Assembly (NCBI GenBank): GCA_037577475.1
Contig: CM075195.1
Location: forward strand, 30,330,399-30,394,398
Direction: 5' to 3'
DNA from: Chaunax sp. Z400
Lineage: Eukaryota; Chordata; Actinopteri; Lophiiformes; Chaunacidae
DNA length: 64,000 nucleotides
The notes under the pieces are model-generated. The model was not told the origin of the DNA, searched no databases, and saw nothing but the letters and a program-made list of their open reading frames with translations. Both the position numbers and the translations under genes were made by a program. The stretch's first letter is position 1. Every line of letters starts with the position of its first letter. Shown one piece after another: positions 44,180-54,908 of the stretch.

Positions 44180-44349
44180 GGTCCAAGGGACTCCTGGCCA
44201 CATGCACCACCTGAAGGACTCTCTGTTCATTCTCCAGAATTGCCGTTGGCACAACCATAGGAGACAGCAGAGGCAGGTCAGAGCATTGAGCAGCACACAG
44301 ACATAAACACACACACACACGTAGAGGCAAATGATGACACTGATAAACT

Positions 44350-44665
44350 AATTATTTCATACCAACAATATGTACAGTTAACTAACTCTAAGATACCCCT
44401 AGGTTGATTCTTAATGTGCAGGGTGTCAATGTGACATTCCTTGTAGACTCAGGAGCAGAGGTCTCTGTGATTCAGTCTAAATTGCTCCCTGATGCCCCAA
44501 AAACAACTAAATTCTTAAAAACAGTAGGAGCATCAGGCATCCCAAATTTTGAACCAATATTTGAACCACTGACTGTATGTTTTGGGGATTACAGAGGTGA
44601 ACACCCATTTCTCTCTCTCTGATATGTGCCCTGTTAATTTACTGGGCCGAGACCTTATGTGTGCT
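44350..44665 (+). pseudogene. ERV copy B protease
   Basis: Retroviral aspartic protease: VTFLVDSGAEVSVIQSKLL holds the catalytic DSGA (44446-44457). NLLGRDLM further on is the family's C-terminal GRD motif. One frameshift near 44622 separates the two. It would cleave Gag-Pol during maturation. It is the only protease in the window, since copy A lost its own. Confidence 0.85.
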
Positions 44666-46030
44666 TAAGCACTGAAGTGCACTGTGACCCTACAGGTATC
44701 AAAGTAACAGGTGTTACTACTGGACTATATCCTGTGTACTCTCCTGAGAGTGATCATTATTACTCTTGGGACCTTATAAACTTTTGTGATAAACACAGGC
44801 TATTTTCCATGATACCGCAAATTTCAGAGGCTCCAGAATGTCTGCAATGTGTATCACATATATCACGAGGTACTAGAGATTATATATATGAAGAACAGTG
44901 GGATGCAGGACACAGTACTGACACCATAGAGATAGACAAGGTATTTGTGGGTTAAGATTTTGCAGCTGCATCGGTACATCTATCTGACTCTCAAGTAAAA
45001 CTGTTTTCAACACCTGGCTCTCATTAACTGCAGAAGGGGAGACATTGCTTTCAACAGTACCTGATAACTTGTGGGCTCGAAGCAAAGTTGATTTTGGAAA
45101 TATAAAAGGTGCAACTCCTGTTATTGTTGAGCCAAAGTCAACTTTTAGACCATGTAAAAGACAATATCCACTTAGCCCAGAAGTCGTGCAAGGCATTGCC
45201 CCTGTCATTCAGTCTCTCATAGATCAAGGTGCCATTGTGGAATGTCTTAATTCACCATGTAAAACCCCCATCTTACCTGTAAAGAAAGCGAATGGGGGAT
45301 GGAGACCAGTCAAAGACCTCAGGGCGATAAATGAAGCTGTGCAACATCCAGCCCCAACTGTACCAAATGTTGCAACTCTAATGTCACAGGTTCCAGCAGA
45401 CTCGTGCTGGTTTTCTGTTATTGATTTAGAAAATGCATATTTTAGCATTCTTGTCCATCCTGACTCACAGTTCTGGTTTGCTTTCACTTTCAATGGTAAA
45501 TGTTACACATGGACGCGAATGCCACAATGGGTTTCGCCTCAAGTCCCACTCTGTTCGCTATGGCTGTGGCTGAAAACTGGCAGCCACTGTGTGGCAGTGC
45601 ACTTGTTCAGTATGTTGATGATCTTTTGGTGTGTTCCCCTACACAAAAGGATTGTCAGACTGACACAGTGTCTCTGCTTTGTTTTCTAGAGGAAACTGGT
45701 CACAAGGTTTCAAAAGACAAACTGCAGTTTGTGGCACAATCAGTGCGTTATCTTGGCCATATTATTACTCCGAAGGGGCGTAAATTAGGTTTGGACCGCA
45801 TCCAGTTCATCTTGGATGTTCCAAAACCACAAAGGAAAAAACAAATGATGTCCTTTTTGGGCTTAGCAGGCTACTGCCGTGCATGGCTTCGTGATTTTGC
45901 GGAGATCTCCCAACCCCTGTATGACATCACACATGGGGGCAAACATTTGGCCATGACCGACTTTTTGACTTGGACTCCTGAGGTAGACAGCTTTTACTGA
46001 CTTAAAGCAAGCTTTATCTAGTTCCCCTCT
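44659..46030 (+). pseudogene. ERV copy B reverse transcriptase
   Basis: A linker, then the gammaretrovirus-like domain: KRQYPLSPEVVQGIAPVIQS, TPILPVKKANGGWRPVKDLR and FSVIDLENAYFSILV (first catalytic Asp). RMPQ is then followed by an extra TG at about 45527 that moves the frame before GFASSPTLFAM. YVDD at 45611-45622 lies in the shifted frame, followed by VRYLGHIITPKGRKL and MMSFLGLAGYCRAWLRDF. The same extra TG is in copy A. A stop at 44953 and a frameshift near 45985 add to the damage. Confidence 0.87.
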
Positions 46031-46080
46031 TTTAGGACTTCCAGACCCGACCAAATCCTACAATCTCTTTTTGTCTGACC

Positions 46081-47132
46081 GTGATGGGTTTATGTCAGCA
46101 GTTCTTACCCAGTCCCATGGCAAAACATGACAAACAGCGACCGATAGGTTATTATTCAGAACATCTTTCCACCACAGAGAGGTCTATGGTAGCATGCCTA
46201 AGAGCTGTAGCAGCCGCTACCGAAGCAGTGTTGGCCACAGCCGACATTGTTGCTATGTGTCCTCTTGTTGGTCATGTCCCGCATGCTGTCCACTCCCTTA
46301 TCCGTCAGGCAAAAACTGCTCATTTAACCCCAGCAAGACTATTGCATCGGTAAAATGTCTTATTAACCATGTTTCATGTCACCTTGAAGCGCTGTACTGT
46401 CCGTTACCCATCCACATTCCTGTCTGAAAGTGGTTGACAAGTGTCAATACCACGTGATGCATTATTTGATATTTCCCCTTACTAACCCTGAGTCTGTTTT
46501 CTTTATAGATGGTTCTGCCATGAGAAATCCTACTGATGGCTCCCCTTGTGTCTCCATGCCATATGTACTGATTATGATGTAGTTGAAAGTGCTAGACTCC
46601 CTGAGCACCTGTCTGCTCAGGCAGCTGAATTATTTGCATTAACTCGTGCTTTAATTCTAGGAGCAGGACAGAACATCACTGTATATACTGATTCTCAATA
46701 TGCATTTAATGTGTGTCATAACATGCTTTGTGGAAAAATCGTGGTTTTCTTACTTCTACAGGGAAACACATTGCCCATAGAAGTCTTATCATTAACCTCT
46801 TGTCTGCATTACTTCTACCTGCCTCTGTAGCAGTATGCAAATGTCAGGCTCATACAGGTTTTGTCGATCCTGTGTCACAAGGTAATGCAGCTGCAGATGC
46901 GGCTGCAAGAACAGCTGCTCTTTCACCTGCCACTCCCATTCTACAGATGCCTTTGTCTGTCCAGCATGATGTGTTTTCCCTTAATGATGTTTCTTTACTT
47001 CAAGGAGGAGTGGATGCTGGGGAAATAGCATTATGGAAAAAGAAAGGGTGTAATATTCTCCCATCCGAGGTCTGGGTAGATGCAAATGGCCTCCCAGTTC
47101 TCCCAAAAACCATATTTTTTTGGCAAAATTGA
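46081..47132 (+). pseudogene. ERV copy B RNase H and connection
   Basis: RPIGYYSEHLSTTERSM, then FFIDGSAMRNPTDGSP, AELFALTRALILGAGQ and ITVYTDSQYAFNV give the RNase H acidic residues. AHTGFVDPVSQGNAAADAAA gives the C-terminal part. At least four indels relative to copy A (near 46352, 46420, 46550 and 46725) break the frame; at these points copy A is open. Confidence 0.83.
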
Positions 47133-47179
47133 CCCATGGTCCTGACCATGTTTCAAAAGAGGGGATGATGCATTTTGTA

Positions 47180-48144
47180 AATAGATTATGGTACTCACCA
47201 GGGTTTTCAACTTTTGCAGAAAACCTTTGTAAAAAATGTGTTATTTGTGCAACTAACAATGTTGGCAGAGGTGCACCAATGCCCCTGTGAGCCCATCCTA
47301 AACCTGAGGGTCCTTTTGAACATTTGATGTTAGACTTTATTGAACTTACTCCATGTAGGGGTTATAAATATTGTCTTGTTATTACTGACATGTTTTCCAA
47401 ATGGATTGAGTGCTTCTCGTGTAAACATGCTACAGCTATCTCAGTGGCACAAGCGTTATTGAGGGAAGTAATTCCACGATGGGGACTTCCATCCAAGTTG
47501 ACCAGTGACAATGGCTCACATTTTGTCAACACTGTAATTCAAAGCCTTTCAGAAAGCCTTCAGATAAATCTGAAAACACATTGTGCCTATCATTCAGCTA
47601 GCGGAGGTGCAGTGGAAAGGGCTAACCGGACCCTAAAGACAAAGTTAACAAAACTAATGGCAGAAACAAGACTATCATGGGTTGAAGTTTTACCAATAGC
47701 ATTAATGTTTATGAGAGGTCGCCCACATAAATCAACTGGACTCTCTCCTTATGAGATACTCACTGGGCGTCCTATGCGAATGACTAACACCCCGTTTCCA
47801 CATAATAGGTTAACTTTGACAGGAATGGATGATGATATGTTGAGGTATTGTTGTGCACTTAACCATTCCTTGAGCTTATCTTCCCCAAGGTAAAAGCTAC
47901 CCTTCCTGAGCCTACGTTGGTACAACTCCATAACATCCAGCCTGGAAACTGGGTAGTGATCAAAGACCTTCGAAGGAAACACTGGCGTCAGCCCCAGTGG
48001 ACAGGACCATTCCAGGTGCAGTTGACGACTCCTACTGCCATCCGGATAGCTGAGAGGGACATGTGGATCCATGCATCCCAGTGCAAGCCGTTTCCCAGGG
48101 ATGCTTCTGCCGAGAAGGAGACGACCCAGCCTAGGGGGACTTGA
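47180..48144 (+). pseudogene. ERV copy B integrase
   Basis: CKKCVICATN zinc motif, then the catalytic core with D in LMLDFIEL, D in TSDNGSHF (47507) and E in GAVERANRTLK (47615), spacing DDX35E. The core is one open frame from 47324 to 47893, better preserved than in copy A. A frameshift near 47880 precedes the LRRKHWRQPQWTGPFQV tail, which ends TGA at 48142. It inserts viral DNA into chromosomes. A stop at 47288 cuts it from its N-terminus. Confidence 0.86.
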
Positions 48145-50023
48145 GAAGGGCTTCTGGTGGAAGATCTTGGCTGCAGTTGTCATTGTGGGATTGGACTCCA
48201 CAATAATTATAGTCCAAGCCTGGCCTGCAGCTGAGCAGCGAGATGACAGCTATTCCAACAAAGCTGAAGCCTGGGAACAATTGAACTCCAAACGTCCTCA
48301 TATATTCATACGCACCACACTGCCCACTGATACACATGCATTCACTAGCCAAACTGATGTCATGTATACTGATACTCATACATCCCATCCTTCACACAAG
48401 GATGTGAATGAACTGTTAGCAATGAGGTTGCACAAAAACTCAGAAAGAAGAAGTGGCACAAAAGATCCTAAGAGAACCAAAGAAGAAGATACCAGAACGA
48501 CCCTAACGGAAAGGTTGATCAGGGAAAAAAGACAATTGTTCGAACAGAATGGCTGGAAACCTTGGGGGTTTAATGCGGGTGACTTAATTGATAATTATAA
48601 AGACAAAAATAGTTGGTACTCCTTCATGGGTTGGCTAAAAATAAGACATACGGTCCTAACACTACTGTCGTGGCTGTTCATAGTCCTCTAACGAATTGCC
48701 ACTCTCTTTTCCAGCTTGAGGTGAAACATTTTCCTTGCTTAGATCCAGTGGTGAGTTTAGTACAATACTTTGCTAACCGTCCTCACATGGACGGTAACAC
48801 ACGAAAGTATTGCAAGTTTTCTCACCATGCATGGTATAATGCCAGTAGAAACCTATATGGTCATACAGCAGATCAAACAACTGTGTATTTATCCTGTATA
48901 GAATGGTTCTGTGATCATATGCTACCACAGGCTATCCGTTAACTTCCACTTATGCAGAACCAACTGAGGTCCCCAATGACCATTGTATTTCACACCATAT
49001 TTGTTTATGTTCAAATGGGACAGGCCAATTTATGGGAATGTCAGGGTGCCTAAATCCTGTTGCTAGTCTGGGGACATACAAATCAGGTTCTGGCCTCACT
49101 AACATTACTTTTAAAAATGGAGAAACTGTGGTAGTCAATACTTTCCTTAAAGCTCCTGCATATAAGGGCATACCACCTATTGGTAATTTTTATTGGTTTT
49201 GTGGCATTAAGGCATTTTTTTTCTTACAGCCAGACTAGTCTTGTTGTTGTTATTTTGTTACTCTTACAATTACTAACCTAGCATTACTCCCTATAATACA
49301 AACCCAACATTCAGAGCATGGCCACATACATAAACGAGAAATGGCAGTTTTCTTACCCTTGTATCTTACCATTGGCGTATTTCCTTAGCTGAAAATGGGG
49401 TATTGGGTTACTCCCGTGGTATGGTGTCACATTTTTGGCTGACCACATAGATAATATAACTTATTCGATGTCTGCTTTTGCTAATGAAACCATAAGAGGC
49501 TTCCAGTATTTAGCTGTAAATGATCTCACAGATTAACTCTGCTAAAACATGAGATGGCTCTTGATTATATTTTGGCAAAAACTGAAGGGTTATGTAAGAC
49601 ATTAAACTTAAACTTAACAGGTGATGCATGTGTCACACTCATCCCTGATAATTCAGACAATATTATCAGTGTGATCACAGCACTTGAGAAGATTTGCGAT
49701 GCTTTTGGTCCTTCTGAATCAGCAGATTTTAGTTTCAACAAGTGGTTAAATGACCAGCTTGGCCCCTGGGGATCATTCATATGTTAATCCCTGTTTTGAT
49801 TGTCTGTGGTTTTGCACTATTCTTTTGTACTTGTACACTTATATGTAAATGAGCCCTTGTATATAAATGGATAGCAGGAGTTGTTGGGGAAGGAAAAACA
49901 TTATATGTTAAGATACCACTTGAACCAACCAATAACAGTGAAAAAAATTTGTACTCTATGTCAGAATGGGCCCCAGGAAACCCATATACTGAAAGCGATT
50001 CAGAAAGTGATAACATGGTATAA
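48071..50023 (+). pseudogene. ERV copy B envelope gene (broken)
   Basis: Starts inside the pol end (74-bp overlap, another frame), as in gammaretroviruses. An N-terminal basic region is followed by a hydrophobic segment (ILAAVVIVGLDSTIIIVQAW), resembling a long leader or signal anchor. The surface part is open to 48691, then frameshifts. The transmembrane subunit shows MALDYILAKTEGLCKTLN and GDACVTLIPDNSDN, with 11 residues between the two cysteines. A TAA at 49534 is shared with copy A, and the membrane anchor near 49780-49850 is disrupted. The tail ends in an acidic SESDNMV and TAA. Not functional as it stands. Confidence 0.83.
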
Positions 50024-50212
50024 TTAGGTTTTTTGGTTTTGCTGTGTTTTCTTTTATAGTTTTTTGCTTTTCTTGTCATGAAAATTAAGTAAATGACTGT
50101 AGAGTAGCATCAGATAACAGAAACTCAGATTTTTAACCATACATAAATTTACATAATTTTTTATCAAGATTTTAAAGTAATCCCTAAGTATGTTGTGTTG
50201 ACACTTTGTGTC
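50024..50212 (+). other. ERV B untranslated 3' segment
   Basis: AT-rich spacer between env stop and polypurine tract; no open frame. Confidence 0.6.
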
Positions 50213-50224
50213 AAAAGGGGGGAA
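50213..50224 (+). promoter_or_regulatory. Polypurine tract
   Basis: AAAAGGGGGGAA directly before the 3' LTR, the plus-strand DNA priming site. Confidence 0.9.
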
Positions 50225-50641
50225 TGTGGAAGAAATTTGTGTATGAATTAGAACATTTCTGCATGTCTGCACAGGAGTTCAGAAGAGGGGCGATTCTCTT
50301 TGCCTGGAACAGGAGATGAGGGCACTTCTCTTATCAGGAGTTTCACCTGAGGGCAATTCTCTGTGCCGAAGGGGGTCAGGTGGTCAGATCAAAGGACAGT
50401 TGGTGGCTCTATTGTTTTGTGGAAGGCATGATTTACAGCTGTAATGAAGTATGCATCTGTTGTTTTGTGGGTCCCTGAGTGTGTATAAGCTGAGAGAATC
50501 TAATAGTTGGGAGGGAACACTCTCCTCAGGTCTTCCCTCCATGCTGCATGTATTAAAGAGATCTGGTTCATCACACCGAGTCTGTAATTCTTCAGAGAAT
50601 TAGCAACTCTCAAAATTTGACAAGGAAGAATTTCCCTTACA
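50225..50641 (+). repeat. 3' LTR of ERV copy B
   Basis: 417 bp, TGTGGAAGAAAT to CCCTTACA, with the GTGTATAAGC promoter region (TATA form weaker than in the 5' LTR) and ATTAAA at 50552-50557. It lacks the 11-nt GGTGGGGTGCT-type segment present in the 5' LTR. Confidence 0.93.
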
Positions 50642-50790
50642 AGCATCAGGTGTCAGTGTCAGGTGTCGTGTCAGTGTCAGGTGTCAGTGTCAGATGTCGT
50701 GTCAGGTGTCAGGTGTCAGCTGTCGTGTCATTGTCATTGTCACTGTCAGCGTCAGCGTCAGGTGTCGTGTCAGTGTCAGTGTCAGGTGTC
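50642..50790. repeat. GTGTCAG-type minisatellite, right part
   Basis: Continuation of 40843-41146 on the far side of the provirus. It ends about 20 bp from the donor splice site of ankfn1 exon 8. Confidence 0.92.
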
Positions 50791-50810
50791 GACGTGTGTT
50801 GTGTCCTGAC

Positions 50811-50927
50811 CTGCAGCTGGCTGGCGGCGGTCAGCATCTTGTGTCTGGCCTGCAGGGTGGACGACGATGACATGGACACTGATGTACTTTGTCTCAGCCA
50901 CCGGACGTCCTCCCACATACAGGACAG
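50811..50927 (-). CDS. ankfn1: ankfn1 exon 8 here
   Basis: 117 bp, acceptor TCTCAG|CTG, donor CTGCAG|GTCAGG, phase 0 / 0. Encodes LSCMWEDVRWLRQSTSVSMS then LQARHKMLTAASQLQ. The minisatellite and the ERV 3' LTR lie immediately downstream in transcript sense. Confidence 0.96.
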
Positions 50928-51122
50928 CTGAGAGACAGGGAGACTTTACGTTCGAACAAACTACTCCTATTGGTGAGGTTTTGAAACACCTGACGAGAAC
51001 ACCTGACTGTGACTCATGACTGACTAATAAATCCACCTGTCGGACAGAGGAGCTAACACTGATCTGTACCTAACCTTATGTTGTGATGTTGTTGGTGGTG
51101 ATGATGTTTATGTTAACCGTAC

Positions 51123-51255
51123 TTTTGTGAACCACAAGAAGTCCTGCATGAGGGAGCTGCTGTACGCATCGTCCACCTCCACGATAGGGATCTGTTCTTC
51201 CGCTGTCACCAGTATACTGTCCCTATGGTAGAACACAGCTGCCAGGTAGAGGCCC
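51123..51255 (-). CDS. ankfn1: ankfn1 exon 7 here
   Basis: 133 bp, acceptor GTTCAG|G, donor ACAAAA|GTACGG, phase 2 / 0. Encodes GLYLAAVFYHRDSILVTAEE then DDAYSSSLMQDFLWFTK. Confidence 0.96.
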
Positions 51256-52292
51256 CTGAACGCATCACAGACAGGTAAACAAACTGCTGCCAGTTAGACT
51301 CCCCTGAACACATCACAGACAGGTAAACATACTATTTAATGTATTGATGTTAAAGCCATCATCAGCTGAAGGAATATTTCCTTTATGATTTCATGTAAAT
51401 AAAAAAATTATTATTATTTTTTTCCCCATAATTATTTATTTAATTGTTAAAAGTCTTAATTATTATCATTAGTGTTCCACCAGATGGTACATCACTTGAC
51501 TCACTTTTAATAGAAGAGAGAGCTTTTTTTCCCCTCTTCTTCAAAACTCTTAATGAAAATTATTATGTAAAATCTTGATAACCAAATGCAACTGGGGGTA
51601 AAGAAAGGAAATAGAAAAAAAGGGAAGCTAGAGAATGTTCCAAGCTGGCTAGTTACCTCAAAGCTACAGGAGTTCATCTACCAGCAAATACTAGACCATT
51701 ATGATATACAATATATTTTTTTCTTTTTTTTAAATTTAAATTTAAATTGAAGAATTAACCGATAATTTAGAGATTGTAGCTGCATAAAGAAGATTTGACC
51801 TGTTAAACTTATAGTTAATTAATTAATTAATTAACTGAGTTAGTTAGTTTGTTAAAATAAAATATCATCTGCATACAGCCACATTCAGCTACCTCAAACA
51901 GCAGAGAGCATTTATGGTTTCTGCTGTTGGAGCATCGCTGCAGGTGACAACAACATGTTTGTGTCTTTATGCACCATTCATTTAGAAACAGAACTGGACA
52001 GGCCCTAAATGACCTTCATTGGTAGGACCACCTGTCTACCTGTGATTCTCCCAGCTCATTACGATCTTTAAAATTCCTCGCCAACATTTAACTTCATGGT
52101 CAAACAGCTGCTAGTTTTATATGTGTTGGGGACTATTTAGAGTGGACAGTATCAGCAGGACAATGTGCACTGATAAGGGAACACTCATGTGAAGGAGATC
52201 TATCAGGCTGTGATGTCAGGAGAAATGATGACCTAATTTATTGATAACGTATTGATAATGTTGACTGGCAGTAACAGAGCCTCATCACAAAC
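51256..52292. other. Intron, AT-rich, no feature recognised
   Basis: Holds short TTAATTAATTAATTAATT and poly-T tracts (51400-51850). No gene. Confidence 0.5.
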
Positions 52293-52392
52293 CTTTTCAG
52301 GGTTTTCACAAACTTGTTGGAGGGGTTGAAGAGGTGTTTCAGACTTCTGGAGACAGATTGCTTCCTGCTCGGGTTCTGGAGCTTCGATGTGT
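52293..52392 (-). CDS. ankfn1: ankfn1 exon 6 here
   Basis: 100 bp, acceptor TTTTAG|AC, donor GAAAAG|GTTTGT, phase 1 / 2. Encodes SKLQNPSRKQSVSRSLKHLF then SNKFVKTLK, a basic linker conserved in the family. Confidence 0.95.
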
Positions 52393-52895
52393 CTAAAAAC
52401 AAGAGAAAAAAGAAATAAGACTGTTCCTCTTTGGCTGGATTTGGTGTTTACGAGGTCAGAGGGTAGAGTCACTCTCCCATGCTGTTGGTCTAACTGAACG
52501 TTATCTTATCTAGTTGGGTATCATTGGGCCATCTCCCCCTCCCCGCTCCCATCTCTCCCTCCAGCCCTACGAGGACAGCAGTCGGCCGCTCAATGATCCC
52601 AATTTCCAGACCCCAGTGCCACGTCTGTAAAGAGACGCTCAAAGACATGTTGGAGAGCTCCTGTTCTGTTCTGATCCACTACAGACCAACAGAAACACAA
52701 TCATCCATCACTGCTATGAGCAACCAGACTAGTGTTCATTCTGTTTCTATGTTTTTATTTACTCTCAGTCCGGAGTCACATGACCTCATTATTTTTTATA
52801 ATAGTTAGTCACATGACCTCATTAGTTTTATCATATTTGTCACATGATCCTGTTTTCAGTCCAGATTTAAAAGTCTGGACATTTTAATCTGATTG

Positions 52896-53180
52896 TATCA
52901 AAGAAAATCCTTGAAGGTTGATTCAGAAGCAACTGGACTTTACTTAGCTTGAAGACGTTTCACCTCTCATCCGAGAGGCTTCATCAGTTCTAAACTGTTG
53001 GTACGGGGTCAGGATATTTATCCTCTGTGAGATGTAAACTACCCTGAGAGTCGTTAAGTAACCTGTTCCCTTTCCTTTTCTTCCTGGTCCTTCCCAGTCC
53101 TATTGTGGGTCGTAGGGGTTACTGGGACCAGCCGTCCCTCTGAGCTCCAGCTATCCTGAGGGAACCTTCGGAGGGAACCA
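52896..53180. repeat. Dispersed fish repeat (GACGTTTCACCTCTCATCC)
   Basis: CTTGAAGGTTGATTCAGAAGC, AGCTTGAAGACGTTTCACC, GTCAGGATATTTATCCTCTG and CCTATTGTGGGTC. A fuller version of the piece nested at 32902. Class unknown to me. Confidence 0.65.
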
Positions 53181-53182
53181 GA

Positions 53183-53740
53183 TACTAGATGGTTCCATTA
53201 ATTTTTGGCCCCTAGACCCAGGTCGGACCGGCTACTAGATGGTTCCATTAGTCTTTGGCCCCTAGACTCAGGTCGGACCGGCTACTAGATGGTTCCATTA
53301 GTCTTTGGCCCCTATACCCAGGTCGGACCGGCTACTAGATGGTTCCATTAGTCTTTGGCCCCTATACCCAGGTCGGACCGGCTACTAGATGGTCCCATTA
53401 GACTTTGGCCCCTATACCAAGGTCGGACCGACTACTAGATGGTTCCATTAGTCTTTGGCGCCTATACCCAGGTCGGACCAGCAACTAGATGGTTCCATTA
53501 GTCTTTGGCCCCTATACCCAGGTCGGACCAGCAACTAGATGGTTCCATTAGTCTTTGGCCCCTATACCTAGATCGGACCAGCTACTAGATCGCTCCATTA
53601 GTCTTTGGCCCCTATACCCAGGTCGGACCAGCTACTAGATGGCTCCATTAGTCTTTGGCCCCTATACCTAGGTTGGACCAGCTACTAGATGGTTACATTA
53701 GTCTTTGGCCCCTATACCCAGGTCGGACCGGCTACTAGTT
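53183..53740. repeat. 50-bp tandem array
   Basis: About 11 copies of CTACTAGATGGTTCCATTAG plus TCTTTGGCCCCTATACCCAG and GTCGGACCGG. The copies differ at a few positions (for example GACCAGCAAC versus GACCGGCTAC). Intronic. Confidence 0.93.
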
Positions 53741-54049
53741 ATACTAATTATTGATCTGAGCTAAATAAATGATGAGCAGACCGTTATGGTTGGTCGTGAT
53801 AATTACTGAGCAGCATTGATGATAAATGGATGAAAGGACTGGTTCTGACATCAGAGCTTTACCCCTGTGAGGTCAGAGGGCGTGTTTCTGTCATGTTTCA
53901 TTAATATGTTTGTGATGAACATAGAAATGAGGTTTAAATGTTGTAGAGTCTGCAGACCCTCCTCTTCCTCGTCCTTACTCTCACCAGCGACCTATAGGAT
54001 GTCACACGGCGTCTAGTGTATGAGATGATTGACAGATGAAATGACTCAC

Positions 54050-54157
54050 CTCCACAGCAGTAGTGTGTGTGTGTCGCTCGGACCTGCTGCAGCAGACGCT
54101 CCATGGCCTCGATGTATCCTCGTCTCCTGGAGTCCTGACCGTCACCATCCCTCCAAC
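54050..54157 (-). CDS. ankfn1: ankfn1 exon 5 here
   Basis: 108 bp, acceptor GCCCAG|GT, donor TGGAG|GTGAGT, phase 1 / 1. Encodes WRDGDGQDSRRRGYIEAMER then LLQQVRATHTHYCCG, just after the fibronectin domain. Confidence 0.94.
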
Positions 54158-54260
54158 CTGGGCCCAGAAACGGACACTGATCAATCAGTGTGATCAATCA
54201 GTGTGATCGATCAGTATGAGGTTATCAGGATGTGATCGATCAGTGTGATGATGAACTCAC

Positions 54261-54351
54261 AGGAAGGAGCAGCAGATGGGGGCAGGGAGGGGGCCGATGG
54301 TCCCCAGCCCTTTATATTATAGGCTGACACTCTGACATAGTAGAGGCGACC
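54261..54351 (-). CDS. ankfn1: ankfn1 exon 4 here (FN3 end)
   Basis: 91 bp, acceptor TTTCAG|GGT, donor TTCCT|GTGAGT, phase 0 / 1. Encodes GRLYYVRVSAYNIKGWGPSA, the F-G strand signature of a fibronectin type III domain. Confidence 0.96.
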
Positions 54352-54664
54352 CTGAAATGTAAAAGTACATCTGTTAACATAAAGAAACCAAAAACTGCTT
54401 GTTGGAAACAGAATCACATGTACTACATGGCCAGAAGTATGTGAACAGTAACCCAGCATCAGTGATGCTCTGGTATCTGAATGAGAACAAACATCTTCAT
54501 CTGCTGTTAGATTCTGACACACCTGACAGATGTCGGATCTGGTTCCTTCATTCTGTAAAGACACTGATGTACTGTATATGGAAACACTACTGATGAGGAT
54601 CACAGGGACTGTGTGTGATGATGGTGATGATGAGGAGGAGTGGGAGGAGGGATGCTGTCGTTAC

Positions 54665-54762
54665 CGTGGTGAGGCTGCTGATGATACACTTGAGAGTCTG
54701 CAGATTATCCAACACCATCTCTCCGGCGAGCAGCGAGAAATCCTTCAAACAGCTCCACTCCA
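54665..54762 (-). CDS. ankfn1: ankfn1 exon 3 here (FN3 middle)
   Basis: 98 bp, acceptor ATGTAG|TG, donor CCACG|GTAACG, phase 1 / 0. Encodes EWSCLKDFSLLAGEMVLDNL, completing VEWS with the base from exon 2. A CA microsatellite lies against the acceptor and takes the place of a normal pyrimidine tract. Confidence 0.95.
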
Positions 54763-54768
54763 CTACAT

Positions 54769-54805
54769 ACACACACACACACACACACATACACACAAAT
54801 ACACA

Positions 54806-54856
<51 letters not shown>

Positions 54857-54867
54857 ACAAATACACA

Positions 54868-54905
<38 letters not shown>
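54769..54905. repeat. (AC)n microsatellite beside exon 3
   Basis: Two blocks of ACACAC with ATACACACAAATACACAGAC interruptions. On the gene strand this is GT-rich and lies 5-140 bp upstream of the exon. Confidence 0.95.

Positions 54906-54908
<3 letters not shown>

Larger units (their letters stand above)
41147..50641 (+). mobile_element. ERV copy B, provirus with both LTRs
   Basis: A 9.5-kb endogenous retrovirus: 5' LTR, tRNA-Ser primer site, leader repeats, gag, pro, pol, env, polypurine tract, 3' LTR. Pol and Env resemble gamma/epsilon-type retroviruses (Pol with YVDD, one CCHC knuckle, env overlapping the pol end). Every gene carries frameshifts or stops, so it is defective. It lies in an ankfn1 intron in the opposite orientation to the host gene, the usual surviving orientation. 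By eye the LTRs differ at roughly 14 sites plus one 11-nt indel, so the insertion is old enough to have diverged by a few per cent. No target duplication was found. Confidence 0.93.

Noticed and set aside
45520..45540. Programmed ribosomal frameshift in pol
   Set aside because: It lies inside the reverse transcriptase domain, with no slippery heptamer or pseudoknot seen; an indel is simpler.
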